Assembly (NCBI RefSeq): GCF_036226405.1
Contig: NZ_CP108464.1
Location: 7,998,001-8,062,000, forward strand
Length of the DNA: 64,000 nt
Direction: 5' to 3'
Source of the DNA: Streptomyces sp. NBC_01260
GTDB lineage: Bacteria > Actinomycetota > Actinomycetes > Streptomycetales > Streptomycetaceae
Position numbers and translations under genes: made by a program. The notes beneath the pieces are model-generated. The model was not told where the DNA came from. It saw only the letters and a program-made list of their open reading frames with translations, and ran no database searches. Shown in pieces: positions 44,206-53,129 of the stretch (positions are counted from its first letter, which is position 1; the number at the start of each line of letters is the position of its first letter).

Positions 44206-45705
44206 TCAGAGTCCGGGCGGCCTGCGCGGTTCCTGGCCCGTGGGCGGCAGCAGGGACACGAGGGCCGAGACGGCAACGGCCAGCGCCAGGCAGAGGACCA
44301 GGGAGGCGGTCAGGGCGTGTCCGTACGCGGAGGCGTCCCGGTGACCGCCACGGCCCAGCGTGCCGTAGAAGATCACGCCCACGACGGCCACCCCGCCCGA
44401 ACCGCCGATCTGCTGGCCCGTGGAGAGCACGCCCGAGGCCATGCCGGTCTCCGCCGGACGGACGCGCGAGAGTACGGCGTTGAGCAGCGGGGTGACCAGT
44501 ACGCCGTTGCCGGCCCCGACCACGAGCAGCGGCCCGGCCAGGAACCACGGCGTCAGCGAGTCCCCGGAGCAGGCCACGACGGCGAGGGCGGCCGCGTGGC
44601 CGAGAGCGAGGATCAACGCTCCCGCCTGCAGCAGCCGCAGCCCGTACCGCGCCGAGCGCCCGGCGGTGAGGCTCCCCGCGAGGAAGGCGGCGGCGAACGG
44701 CAGGTAGAACAAGCCCGCGCTCAGCGGGTCCAGCCCCAGGCCGTCCTGCAGGGTCACGGACAGCACCAGGAAGAAGGAATTGATGCCGCAATAGGTGAGG
44801 AGGATCAGGAGCATGCCGACGGCGAACGCGCGGGTGCGCAACAGGCCGAGCCGCAGCAACGGGGAGCCACCTCGCGCCTCGACCCGGCGCTCCACGGCGG
44901 CGAAGGCGATCAGCGCGAGCGCTCCGGCGGCCGGGCTGATCCGGGACCACACGGGCCAGCCGGCCTCGCGGCCCGCGATGACGGGGACGATGAGCAGGGT
45001 GAGCGCGAGGGTCAGCACGGCCATGCCGGCGAGATCCAGCCGGTGATCGTCGGGATGCCGTGACTCGGGCACCAGCACAGCCGTCAGCGCCAGCGTGATC
45101 AGGCCGATGGGAACGTTGACCCAGAAGACCGGGCGCCAGGACGCCCCGAAGAGGTCGGCAGAGAGCAGCAGGCCACCCAGAATCTGCCCGCAGACCCCCG
45201 CGGCACCGATGACCGCACCCAGCATGCCGAAGGCGCGCGGTCGCTGCTCGGGCGGCAGCAGAGTCTGGATCGTGGCGAACACCTGCGGGAACATCATGGC
45301 GGCGCCGAGCCCCTGGACGAGCCTGGCCGCGATCAGGGCGCCGGGTCCGGGTGCGACGGCACAGGCCGCCGATGCCAGCGTGAACACGCTCACTCCGATG
45401 ATGAAGCACCGCCGGCGGCCGAACCGGTCACCCAGCCGGGCGCCTGTGATCAACGCGACGGCATAGGTGAGCTGGTAGCCCGCCAGGACCAGCTGGACAT
45501 CGGAATCGGATGCCCCCAGGTCGTCCTGGACGGCCGGAGCCGCGACGACCACGATGAATGTGTCGAGCACGGCCATGAACACGCCGACGTGGAGGACGGC
45601 GAGTGCGCGCCGGGGCGGGGCGGGCGAGCGGGGGCGTCGCGCGGCACCGGTGGCCGGGGCGGAGCGAGGGGGACCGGCGGGCTGCCAGGTGCGATTCATG
45701 GTCAT
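44206..45705 (-). CDS. MFS drug exporter, DHA2 (14-TMS) type
   Basis: 499 aa with about 14 membrane segments. Motif A is GARLGDRFGRRRCF, and motif C-like LGAVIGAAGVCGQILGGLL sits in segment 5, which is the mark of drug:proton antiporters. The N-terminus has a Pro/Arg-rich tail. It faces the MmyB-type regulator across 250 bases, the usual arrangement in actinomycetes, so that regulator is its likely controller. ATG 45699 is an alternative start. Confidence 0.88.
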   Translation of the reverse strand: MTMNRTWQPAGPPRSAPATGAARRPRSPAPPRRALAVLHVGVFMAVLDTFIVVVAAPAVQDDLGASDSDVQLVLAGYQLTYAVALITGARLGDRFGRRRCFIIGVSVFTLASAACAVAPGPGALIAARLVQGLGAAMMFPQVFATIQTLLPPEQRPRAFGMLGAVIGAAGVCGQILGGLLLSADLFGASWRPVFWVNVPIGLITLALTAVLVPESRHPDDHRLDLAGMAVLTLALTLLIVPVIAGREAGWPVWSRISPAAGALALIAFAAVERRVEARGGSPLLRLGLLRTRAFAVGMLLILLTYCGINSFFLVLSVTLQDGLGLDPLSAGLFYLPFAAAFLAGSLTAGRSARYGLRLLQAGALILALGHAAALAVVACSGDSLTPWFLAGPLLVVGAGNGVLVTPLLNAVLSRVRPAETGMASGVLSTGQQIGGSGGVAVVGVIFYGTLGRGGHRDASAYGHALTASLVLCLALAVAVSALVSLLPPTGQEPRRPPGL

Positions 45706-45955
45706 GACTCTGGTCCGGGCCCGGACGGTTCAACAGGGAGAGAACATGCTGGTGGCCGCAGTACCACCCTGGGCGCCCACGGTGGCCGAGGGCCCGGCCG
45801 GCGCCGGCGTCGCCACCACCGTCGCCGGCGACACCGCGACCGGGCGGAGCTCCTTGCCCGTATCGGCATCGTCCGCACCGGAATCACCGCTCGCGGGAGG
45901 CTCCCCGGGCAGTATCGTCCGGGGCGCACAGTGTGCGCTGGATCGGGGGTTTTCG

Positions 45956-46813
45956 ATGAGTGACGGTGAACGGCGCAGGGTCCTGGCGGAGTTCCTCCAC
46001 ACCCGCAGAGGACGCGTGCAGCCGGGCGACGTCGGCATCGAGGCCGGGCTCCGTCGGCGTACTCCCGGACTGCGCCGCGAGGAACTGGCCCTTCTGTCAG
46101 GGGTCAGCGTCACCTGGTACACCTGGCTCGAACAGGCCAGGGACATCAGCGTGAGCCGTCAGGTGCTGCTCAGCCTGGCACGGGTGCTGCGGCTCTCTCC
46201 GGCCGAGATCCGGCACCTCTTCGCGCTGGCCGGCCAGGCGTCGCCTCCGGCGGCCGCCGCGCGGGGCGTTACCCGGGCGTTGCAGCGCCTGGTGGACGCA
46301 CTCGATCCGAATCCGGCGTACCTGCTCGCCCCCAACTGGGACCTGCTGGCCCGCAACCGGTCCGAGGCCGGTCTGGTGGGGCCCTCGGGCGCCGGGGACG
46401 GGTGCGAACCCAATCTGATCAGGATGGTGTTCACCCTGCCGAGGATCCGCACGCTCCTGGTGGACTGGCCGGGGCAGGCACGGGCCCTGCTGGAGCAGTA
46501 CCGGGCCAGTGCGGACCGGAACACCGGAGACGAGTCGTTCGAGCGGCTGACGGCCGCCCTGCGCAGGGACAGCGAGGAGTTCCGGAGCTGGTGGGACACC
46601 CATGATGTCGCGGAGTTCGAGCCGGCCCGCAGGGCGTTCGACCACCCCGGACTGGGCCGGCTGACGTTCGACTACGTGAAGCTGGCTGCCGTGGACACGC
46701 CCGGCGTCACACTGGTCTCGTGCCTGCCGTCCGATGAGGAGACGGCCGGAAAGCTCCCGGGGCTGGGCGAGTACGCAGAGCGGGGCGGTCCCGACGGCGG
46801 CTCCGGCGGCTGA
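45956..46813 (+). CDS. XRE-type regulator with MmyB-like ligand domain
   Basis: 285 aa. HTH at about 10-75 (RRRTPGLRREELALLSGVSVTWYTWLEQARDISVSRQVL) followed by a PAS-like MmyB domain (DPNPAYLLAPNWDLLARN ... WWDTHDVAEFEPARRAFDHPGLGRLTFDY). MmyB-type ligand domains bind fatty-acid-like molecules. ATG 45956 has GGGGG upstream. It is divergent from the DHA2 exporter. Confidence 0.88.
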   Translation: MSDGERRRVLAEFLHTRRGRVQPGDVGIEAGLRRRTPGLRREELALLSGVSVTWYTWLEQARDISVSRQVLLSLARVLRLSPAEIRHLFALAGQASPPAAAARGVTRALQRLVDALDPNPAYLLAPNWDLLARNRSEAGLVGPSGAGDGCEPNLIRMVFTLPRIRTLLVDWPGQARALLEQYRASADRNTGDESFERLTAALRRDSEEFRSWWDTHDVAEFEPARRAFDHPGLGRLTFDYVKLAAVDTPGVTLVSCLPSDEETAGKLPGLGEYAERGGPDGGSGG

Positions 46814-46950
46814 GCGGAAGCCACCGGACCCCGCGCGAACGGGCACCGGATGACCGCCCCCGCGACGGACCGGCGCTCAGGCGGCGAACCCCGGCACCAG
46901 GGCCCCGGCCACCGGGGGGAACGGGATGTGCGAGGGCCGGTGTGCCCGGA

Positions 46951-47589
46951 TCACCGTGACGACCGCCGCGCCAGCAGGAACAGGTGCGGTTCGGGCGCTC
47001 CCGCCGGATGGGCCGGTGTGAACACGCTGCTCTGTTGCGACAGGACCGTGAATCCGGCCCCGGCCACCAGCGCGGTGAATTCCGCGGGCCCGAAGCTGGT
47101 CACCCGCACCGGCCGTCCCATGAACTCACCGCTCACTCCCTCCAGGTCCAACGGCACCGTCGCGACGGCCAGATGACCGCCGGGCCGCAGCGACCGTCCG
47201 AGCAGACGCAGCACCTCCGACTGGTCGGCGCGCGACATCTGCAGGAGCGAGAAGTACACGCATACGGCGTCGAAACTCTCGTCCTCCAGAGGCAGTTCCC
47301 GGATGTCGGCACAGCGGAAGGCGGCCCGGGGCACCTGCCGGGACGCGATGTCCACCATGACCGGAGAGACATCGACACCGAGCACCTCATGACCGGCGTC
47401 GGTCAGGGCCTGCGCGGTCGGCCGCCCGGTGCCGCTGCCGACATCCAGCACCCGGCTGTGCGGTCCGAGCTGCTCCAGCAGCAGCTCCAACGAGGCCTGG
47501 TGCGCGGCCGATCCGGCGAACGCCTGCTCGTACTCGACGCCCAGCGCGTCGAACACCTCTGCGGCAGTGGGCTGTTGACCTGAGTCCAT
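46951..47589 (-). CDS. Class I SAM-dependent methyltransferase
   Basis: 212 aa. Motif I VLDVGSGTG, acidic end of strand 2 GVDVS, motif II CADIRELPLEDESFDAVCV, and post-motif LRPGGHLAVATVPL. AAGGAG lies upstream of the ATG. Substrate unknown. It could belong to the type III PKS operon next door, but a 271-base gap and a terminator at 47808-47855 argue against it. Confidence 0.85.
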   Translation of the reverse strand: MDSGQQPTAAEVFDALGVEYEQAFAGSAAHQASLELLLEQLGPHSRVLDVGSGTGRPTAQALTDAGHEVLGVDVSPVMVDIASRQVPRAAFRCADIRELPLEDESFDAVCVYFSLLQMSRADQSEVLRLLGRSLRPGGHLAVATVPLDLEGVSGEFMGRPVRVTSFGPAEFTALVAGAGFTVLSQQSSVFTPAHPAGAPEPHLFLLARRSSR

Positions 47590-47807
47590 CGAGAATCCAC
47601 TCCTTCTCGGGCTGATGTCCCCGGCCCGCCGGGCTGAGGGCCGCGGGCCACGGCCACGTACAGGCCGCTGTGCTCGGGCTGTGCGGCGGGATGAGGTGAA
47701 ACCGCTCCTTCGGCGCAGTCTGCCACAGCAACTTAGCGATGAGCATGCCGTGTTGAACGCAACGAGCGCGTCGCCCGCGTCGCCCGGGTGAGGTCGTCCC
47801 GGTCCTC

Positions 47808-47855
47808 GCCCCGGCCTGTCTCCCGGTGTCCGTCCACCGGGAGGCAGGCCGGGGC
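47808..47855 (-). terminator. 21-bp stem terminator of the PKS operon
   Basis: 47808-47828 pairs with 47835-47855 across a six-base loop TCCGTC: 20 Watson-Crick pairs plus one T-G. It starts 5 bases after the flavoprotein stop codon on the minus strand. Confidence 0.8.
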
Positions 47856-47860
47856 CGTGA

Positions 47861-48874
47861 CTACTGCAGCGCGTGCACGGCCGCGCCGAAGACGGCCGGT
47901 GCGCGGTATGCCGCGGGAACGATCAGGCGGGCGGTCGCCGGATGCCGTGCCACCGCCAGCAACCCTTCGGTGAGCAGACGGTGACGCCTGGTCAGTCGCG
48001 TCCACCGGGGCGGGTAGTCCTGCGGGCGGCCGGCGGCCAGTGAGTCCACCGCGGCCGCGGCCGTCGCCAGGGCCAGTGCCACCCCCTCACCGGTCAGCGC
48101 GTCCACATAGCCCGCGGCGTCACCGGCCAGCAGGACACGTCCGGCCCTCCGGCCCAGCGCCCGCCGGCGCAGCGGCCCGGCGCCTCGCACGGGACCCGCG
48201 TCCCGGCCGGAGAGCGAGGCGGCCAGCCGGGGGAACGCCGTCAGATGCTCCTCGTAGGAGCGGCGCTCCCCGCTGAGTACGGCCACACCCACCAGGCCGT
48301 CCCCGAGCGGCGTCACGTACGCCTCGCCGTGCCGGGACCAGTGGACCTCCACGAACTCCGTCCACGGGGCGATCCGGTAGTGGCGGCGCTGCCCGTACCG
48401 GCGCACCGCCGTGCCCGGACCGTCCAGCCCCAGCTCGCGCCGGAGCGGCGAGTGCAGCCCGTCCGCCGCGATCATCCAACGGGCCGTCAGCCCGCCCGCA
48501 CTGACCCGGTCCTCGCTCTGTCGGACATCCGCGACCTTGCCCGGGACGATCCGGACGCCGAGCTCCACCGCCCGGCCGTGCAGAGCGGAGTGCAGCTCGG
48601 TCCGCCGCACGCCGAGCCCCGTCCGCCCCCGGAACGCCGCTTCGGCGCTGCGTGCGCCTTCCACGTACCGGATGCCGCGCAGCCGGTGCCCGGTCACCTC
48701 GACGCCCAGGGCGCGCAGCGCGGCGACCCCGCTGGGCATGATGCCCTCGCCGCAGGCCTTGTCGATGGGCGAGGCGCGGGGTTCGACGACGACCGTCTCA
48801 AGGCCCAGCCGGGCCGCCCGGATCGCCGCCGCCAGACCGGCCGGGCCGCCGCCCGCCACCAGGAGGTCGATCAC
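47861..48874 (-). CDS. FAD-dependent oxidoreductase (SrsC/geranylgeranyl-reductase-like)
   Basis: 337 aa. GxGxxG FAD motif VAGGGPAGLAAAIRAARLGLETVVVE at the N-terminus, and the second FAD motif RVLLAGDAAGYVDALTGEGVALALA. The CGEGIMPSGVAALRALG stretch places it in the flavoprotein group that contains geranylgeranyl reductases and SrsC, the alkylresorcinol hydroxylase. The start GTG overlaps the methyltransferase stop (GTGA). Here it would hydroxylate or oxidise the PKS product, for example to a quinone. Confidence 0.82.
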   Translation of the reverse strand: MIDLLVAGGGPAGLAAAIRAARLGLETVVVEPRASPIDKACGEGIMPSGVAALRALGVEVTGHRLRGIRYVEGARSAEAAFRGRTGLGVRRTELHSALHGRAVELGVRIVPGKVADVRQSEDRVSAGGLTARWMIAADGLHSPLRRELGLDGPGTAVRRYGQRRHYRIAPWTEFVEVHWSRHGEAYVTPLGDGLVGVAVLSGERRSYEEHLTAFPRLAASLSGRDAGPVRGAGPLRRRALGRRAGRVLLAGDAAGYVDALTGEGVALALATAAAAVDSLAAGRPQDYPPRWTRLTRRHRLLTEGLLAVARHPATARLIVPAAYRAPAVFGAAVHALQ

Positions 48875-49398
48875 GCCGCAACGTCCGCCGTCGGCGCGGC
48901 AGTGAGTGCCGCCTCCTCGCACCGGACGCGTACGGTCATGAGCGCCGCGTTGAGAACGGTGAAGAGCACCGCGGTCACCCACGCGCCGTGGACGAGCGGC
49001 AGGGCGAGTCCCTCGGCGGCGACGGCGACGTAGTTGGGGTGGCGCAGCAGCCCGTACGGGCCGCCGGTCACCAGCGGCAGCCCCGGAACGACGATGACGC
49101 GGGTGTTCCACCGGGGTCCGAGCGTGCGGATGCACCACCAGCGCAAGCCCTGCGCGGCCAGTACCGCGGCCACCATCGCCCAGCCGAACAGCGGCATGAA
49201 CGGCCGCTCCGCCAGCCGGACCTCGACGAGACAGCCCACCAGCAGAGCCGTGTGCAGGGCGACCATCGCCGGGTAATGGGCGCGGCCGGTCTCGACGCCG
49301 CCCCTGGCCAGTGCCCAGCGGGAGTTGCGGAGCGCGACGACGAGTTCGGCGAGCCGTTCGCCCGCCACGGCCAGCACCAGTGCCGTGTACCAGATCAT
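48871..49398 (-). CDS. ICMT/PEMT-like membrane methyltransferase (SrsB-like)
   Basis: 175 aa with about five membrane segments. The C-terminal signature LVTGGPYGLLRHPNYVAVAAEGLALPL is the SAM-binding core of the isoprenylcysteine carboxyl methyltransferase family. In SrsABC-type operons such a protein O-methylates alkylresorcinols. It is 12 bases after the PKS gene and coupled to the flavoprotein. Confidence 0.85.
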   Translation of the reverse strand: MIWYTALVLAVAGERLAELVVALRNSRWALARGGVETGRAHYPAMVALHTALLVGCLVEVRLAERPFMPLFGWAMVAAVLAAQGLRWWCIRTLGPRWNTRVIVVPGLPLVTGGPYGLLRHPNYVAVAAEGLALPLVHGAWVTAVLFTVLNAALMTVRVRCEEAALTAAPTADVAA

Positions 49399-49410
49399 GT
49401 GTCCTCCGAC

Positions 49411-50466
49411 CTACCAGCGCAGCAGTACGAGTTCGCAGCAGAATCCGGGCCCCATGGCCATCAGCAGCCCCGGCGACCCCGGCTCGGGCCGCCGCTGCTC
49501 CAGGGTGTCCCGCAGGACGTGGAGCACCGAGGAGGAGGACAGGTTCCCCACCTCGGCCAGCGAGCGCCAGGTGACGTCGAGAGCTCCGTCGGGGAGTGAG
49601 AGGACGTCGGAGACGGCCTCCAGGACCTTGGGGCCGCCCGGGTGGCACACCCAGTGCGCCACGTCCTTCGGCTTGAGCCCGTGCTCCGCCAGGAAGTCGC
49701 GCACGTCGTCGGCGAGATACCGGCGCACGACGTCGGGGACGGCCGGATCGAGGCGCACCTTGAAGCCGGAACTGCGGATGTCCCAGCCCATCACGTGCTC
49801 GGTGTCCGGATACATGCGGCTGCGGGTCGCCACCACCTCGGGTCCCGCCCCGGACGCCCGGCCCTGGCCGAGCGCCACCACGGCAGCCGCCCCGTCACCG
49901 AACAGCGCGGTCGCCACCAGGTTGGCGGTCGACGCGTCGTGGCGCTGGAAGGTGAGGGAGCAGAGCTCTACCGACAGCAGCACCGCCACGTCGTCGGGAC
50001 GCCCGAGCAGATAGTCGTGCAGCCGGGCCACTCCGGCGGCCCCGGCCACGCAGCCGAGCCCGAACACCGGCAGCCGCTTCACATCGGAGCGCAGGCCGAG
50101 CCGCCCCACCAGCCGGGCGTCGACCGAGGGAGCGGCCACCCCGGTGACGGACGTGAACATCAGGAGGTCCACATCGGCGGGCCGCAGCCCCGCGGTCCGC
50201 AGCGCCCCCCGCAGCGCCTCGGCGCCCATGTCCACGGCCGCGCCGATGAACACGTCGTTGGCGTCGCCGAACCCGTCCAGCTCCGCGTAGCGCTCCAGGG
50301 GCAGCACCATGTTCCGGGTGCGCACCCGGGCGTTCTCGTGCAGCCGGTCCAGCACCCGCCGGTCGGCCCCCGGAGGCAGACAGGTACGGGCCACCATGTC
50401 GGTGACCTCGCGCTGGGTGTGGCGGTACGGAGCCGGGGTGCCGTGAACGGCTGCGATCCGGGTCAT
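49411..50466 (-). CDS. Type III polyketide synthase (SrsA-like)
   Basis: 351 aa. Complete Cys-His-Asn triad: Cys139 (FGLGCVAGAAG), His275 (WVCHPGGPKVLEA) and Asn308 (EVGNLSSSSVL). The closing GPGFCCELVLL is the family terminus. It condenses an acyl-CoA starter with malonyl-type extenders to a resorcinol or pyrone. With an SrsB-like and an SrsC-like gene behind it, a long-chain alkylresorcinol synthase is likelier than RppA. ATG 50466 has AGGA upstream; ATG 50499 is a possible longer start. Confidence 0.9.
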   Translation of the reverse strand: MTRIAAVHGTPAPYRHTQREVTDMVARTCLPPGADRRVLDRLHENARVRTRNMVLPLERYAELDGFGDANDVFIGAAVDMGAEALRGALRTAGLRPADVDLLMFTSVTGVAAPSVDARLVGRLGLRSDVKRLPVFGLGCVAGAAGVARLHDYLLGRPDDVAVLLSVELCSLTFQRHDASTANLVATALFGDGAAAVVALGQGRASGAGPEVVATRSRMYPDTEHVMGWDIRSSGFKVRLDPAVPDVVRRYLADDVRDFLAEHGLKPKDVAHWVCHPGGPKVLEAVSDVLSLPDGALDVTWRSLAEVGNLSSSSVLHVLRDTLEQRRPEPGSPGLLMAMGPGFCCELVLLRW

Positions 50467-50572
50467 CCCGGGTCCTGATTCGGAGGCGTCATGGCCCATC
50501 TCTGCCCCGCATCATGGACGAAACACCGCAAACAACCCGTGCGGCTGTCATGCCCGTCCGGCACGCAGTACT

Positions 50573-50578
50573 TACGAT
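50573..50578 (+). promoter_or_regulatory. -10 box of UbiA-type gene
   Basis: TACGAT ends 6 bases before ATG 50585 (3 before the GTG at 50582). It suggests a leaderless transcript, since no ribosome site is present. The divergent PKS promoter must lie in the same 118-base gap. Confidence 0.4.
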
Positions 50579-50584
50579 CACGTG

Positions 50585-51454
50585 ATGGGCACCCCTGACC
50601 CGTCACGCGTCTACGCCACGACCGCGTGGCCGCTGCGCCGCACCGCGGCACTGGCCCGGTCCTGCCATCCGGGGCCGGTGGTCGCGGTGAGCGCGCTGGC
50701 CGGGGCGCTGGGCGTCGGCGTCGGCCTCGACGGGGCCCGCTGCGCCCTCCTCGTCGCCGCTGTGCTGAGTGGTCAGCTCTCGGTCGGCTGGTGCAACGAC
50801 GCCTTCGACGCCCGGCGGGACGCCTCGGCCGGCCGTCGCGGCAAACCGGTGGCCGACGGGTCCGTGAGCCGTCCGGCGGTGTGGACGGCGGCGTTCGCCG
50901 CCGCGCTGCTGTGCGTTCCGCTCTCCCTTGCCTGCGGCTTGCTCGCCGGTACGGTGCACCTGGCCGCGGTGGCGGCGGCGTGGGCGTACAACCTGAGGCT
51001 GAAGGCGACGGCGCTGTCCTGGCTCCCGTACGTGATCGGGTTCGCCACCCTGCCGGCGGTGGCCGCCCTGACCCTGCCCGGAAGTCCGGGTCCTGCCTGG
51101 TGGGCCGTCACGGCCGGTGCGCTGCTGGGCCTGGCGGCCCATCTGGGCGATGTGCTCCCCGATATCGAGGACGACCTGCGCAACGGGGTGTACGGACTGC
51201 CCCACCGGCTGGGTGTCACCGGCACCGCACTGCTGCTGCCGGTGCCGCTGGTGGCGGCCTCAGCCGTGCTGGCGCTCGGCCCGGCCGGGCCGCCGGGCTG
51301 GTGGGGGGCGGTGACCCTGGCGGTGGCGGCGCCGACGGCACTGGCCGGGCTCGTGCTCGGCCGGTACTGGCGCAAGGCCGCGCTCGCCGCCGCCGTGGTC
51401 GTGGCGGCGGCCGATGTGGCACTGCTGCTGGTGCGCGGCGCCGCCCCGCTGTGA
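50585..51454 (+). CDS. UbiA-family prenyltransferase
   Basis: 289 aa, about eight membrane segments. Both Asp-rich motifs are present: NDAFDARRD (about 70-78) and DVLPDIEDD (about 188-196), which bind the Mg-diphosphate of an isoprenyl donor. The aromatic acceptor is unknown. It faces the type III PKS operon across 118 bases, and prenylation of a PKS-made phenol is an attractive but unproven link. A GTG directly before the ATG is an equal alternative start. Confidence 0.85.
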   Translation: MGTPDPSRVYATTAWPLRRTAALARSCHPGPVVAVSALAGALGVGVGLDGARCALLVAAVLSGQLSVGWCNDAFDARRDASAGRRGKPVADGSVSRPAVWTAAFAAALLCVPLSLACGLLAGTVHLAAVAAAWAYNLRLKATALSWLPYVIGFATLPAVAALTLPGSPGPAWWAVTAGALLGLAAHLGDVLPDIEDDLRNGVYGLPHRLGVTGTALLLPVPLVAASAVLALGPAGPPGWWGAVTLAVAAPTALAGLVLGRYWRKAALAAAVVVAAADVALLLVRGAAPL

Positions 51455-51480
51455 CCCGGGCAGCGGGTGTACCGGCGGCC

Positions 51481-52008
51481 TCACATCGTGCGCAGCCAGG
51501 CGTCGAGCAGCCGGAAGTCGTCGTCGGTGAGACCGCGCCCGGGATCGACGCGGTGGAGCAGCGCCCGCTCACCGTGGTGTGCGGCCACCCATCTCCGGTC
51601 CGCCTCACCGATCTCGTCGTCCACCCAGGCGAACGCCCGCCCGCCGGCCCACTCGACGAGTGTGCGGGTCTTCCAGTGCAGCCCCGCCCGTGCGTCCCGC
51701 GCGTCCTCGGACGACATGCCGGGCCACAGCACCACGGGGAGCGCCGGCAGCCCGAGCCGCGGCGCGACGACCTCGTTCGCCTCGTGCGTCCATGTCGTCG
51801 CCCACACCAGCTCGCAGTCGAGCGCGGCCAGCCGGGGCCCGAGTCCCGGATCGATCCTGGCGAGCAGCGGGTGTGCCCCGGCTCCGGGCGGAACCGGCCC
51901 GGTCGAGTACGTCGGGTGGCTGCCGCTCGGGCCGGTCGCCGGGCCGAACGGGAGGAGCGGGCCGTCGACATCGAGAAAGAGCAGCGGAAGCCCGCCTGAA
52001 CCGGTCAC
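51481..52008 (-). CDS. HAD-like hydrolase
   Basis: 175 aa. The first motif LLFLDVDGPLLPFG carries the DxD nucleophile pair. The later parts TTWTHEANEVVAPRLGLP and AFAWVDDEIGEAD give the usual HAD motif II and IV positions. The frame is open for 186 bases further upstream, but the HAD fold begins at the GTG 52008. Substrate unknown. Confidence 0.72.
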   Translation of the reverse strand: MTGSGGLPLLFLDVDGPLLPFGPATGPSGSHPTYSTGPVPPGAGAHPLLARIDPGLGPRLAALDCELVWATTWTHEANEVVAPRLGLPALPVVLWPGMSSEDARDARAGLHWKTRTLVEWAGGRAFAWVDDEIGEADRRWVAAHHGERALLHRVDPGRGLTDDDFRLLDAWLRTM

Positions 52009-52094
52009 CGCTGCACGGTACAGCCGGAGGTCGGCGCCCGCCCGTATCGTCCGCCCTGTCGCCGTCTCGGCGCGCGGGCCGACGCGCTGCCGGA

Positions 52095-53087
52095 TCAGGC
52101 CAGGAGGACCGGATTGCTGAGCGCCGCCATGTGCCCCTCGCGATGCCGTACCTCGATCCGGAGGAACGCCGAATCCGCCGCGCTGAACTGCCACCTCGCG
52201 GCGCCCGTTCCCGAGTCGGGAAGGGACACGCGGTGCGCCTCTCCCCGTTCGGTGCGAAAGCTGACCGTGCCCGACGGCACACCGCGTACGTCCGCCCTTG
52301 CCACGGCCGCCTCACCACCCGTTTCCAGCAGCTCGCCGATCCCGGCGCGCCGCTCGCCTGCCGAGACCGTGAACGACAGCTCGACCGCGGCCGATCCGGC
52401 GATCCAGCTCCGGCCGGCGCGGATGCCGGCGAGTATCGCGTCGGCACGCAGCCCGTCGGCCAGTACGACGGTGTGCGGGGTGCCGATCTGGCCCTCGAGG
52501 TGAGCGTCACTGTTCCCGACGGCAGGCCGCCACCGTCCCCGGTGGATGTCCGCGGCCAGGCCGCGCCCCCATTCGGCCAGGGCCGCCTCGTTGTCCGCCT
52601 GCCAGGGGACGTCCGAACTCCACTGCCCGTTCCACACCTCGACCACGTCGAAGCCCCGGTACGGGTACATGAAGGTGCCCGAGGGATACGGCGCGTGCGG
52701 GTGGGCCGCGACGCAGAGTCCGCCGGCTCGGTGAACCTCGTCCAGCTGCCGGTCGATCAGGTCGTCCCGCACGCCGTAGCGCCCGTCGACCGCTCGCCCC
52801 GGGGGGATGCCCAGAGCGAGCCAGTGCCCGGTCAGGGTGGTGACCTCCTGGCCCAGGATCACCAGCAGTTCGTCGTCGGCCTGCCGGGCCCAGACAGCAT
52901 GTGTCTCGACGGTGTTGTGCTCGGTGGCGGCGAGGAAGGCAAGTCCTGCCGCACGTGCGTCGGCCACCAGCCGCTCCGGCGTCAGCTCGGCGCCGTTCGA
53001 GACCGCCGAATGCACATGGCAGTCGCCCCGGTACCAGCCGCGCCCCCGGCCGGCCACCGGCGGTGGCTGAGATCCGGGCTCCGGCAT
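52095..53087 (-). CDS. PHP-domain phosphoesterase, CehA/McbA type
   Basis: 330 aa. Metal ligands in order: DCHVHS (His24, His26), EHN, a Glu in ILGQEVTT, AAHPHAP and GNSDAH. After the PHP domain (about 1-235) comes a beta-rich C-terminal part. CehA/McbA members hydrolyse phosphodiesters or carbamates. No signal peptide. The next gene upstream is an SDR 42 bases away, so co-transcription is likely. Confidence 0.85.
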   Translation of the reverse strand: MPEPGSQPPPVAGRGRGWYRGDCHVHSAVSNGAELTPERLVADARAAGLAFLAATEHNTVETHAVWARQADDELLVILGQEVTTLTGHWLALGIPPGRAVDGRYGVRDDLIDRQLDEVHRAGGLCVAAHPHAPYPSGTFMYPYRGFDVVEVWNGQWSSDVPWQADNEAALAEWGRGLAADIHRGRWRPAVGNSDAHLEGQIGTPHTVVLADGLRADAILAGIRAGRSWIAGSAAVELSFTVSAGERRAGIGELLETGGEAAVARADVRGVPSGTVSFRTERGEAHRVSLPDSGTGAARWQFSAADSAFLRIEVRHREGHMAALSNPVLLA

Positions 53088-53129
53088 CAGTGCGACGCCT
53101 GCCGGAACCGGGCACCGCGCAACGCCACG

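Noticed and set aside
46951..47589. Methyltransferase as fourth member of the type III PKS operon
   Set aside because: A 20-pair terminator hairpin and a 271-base gap separate them, and the gene has its own ribosome site.
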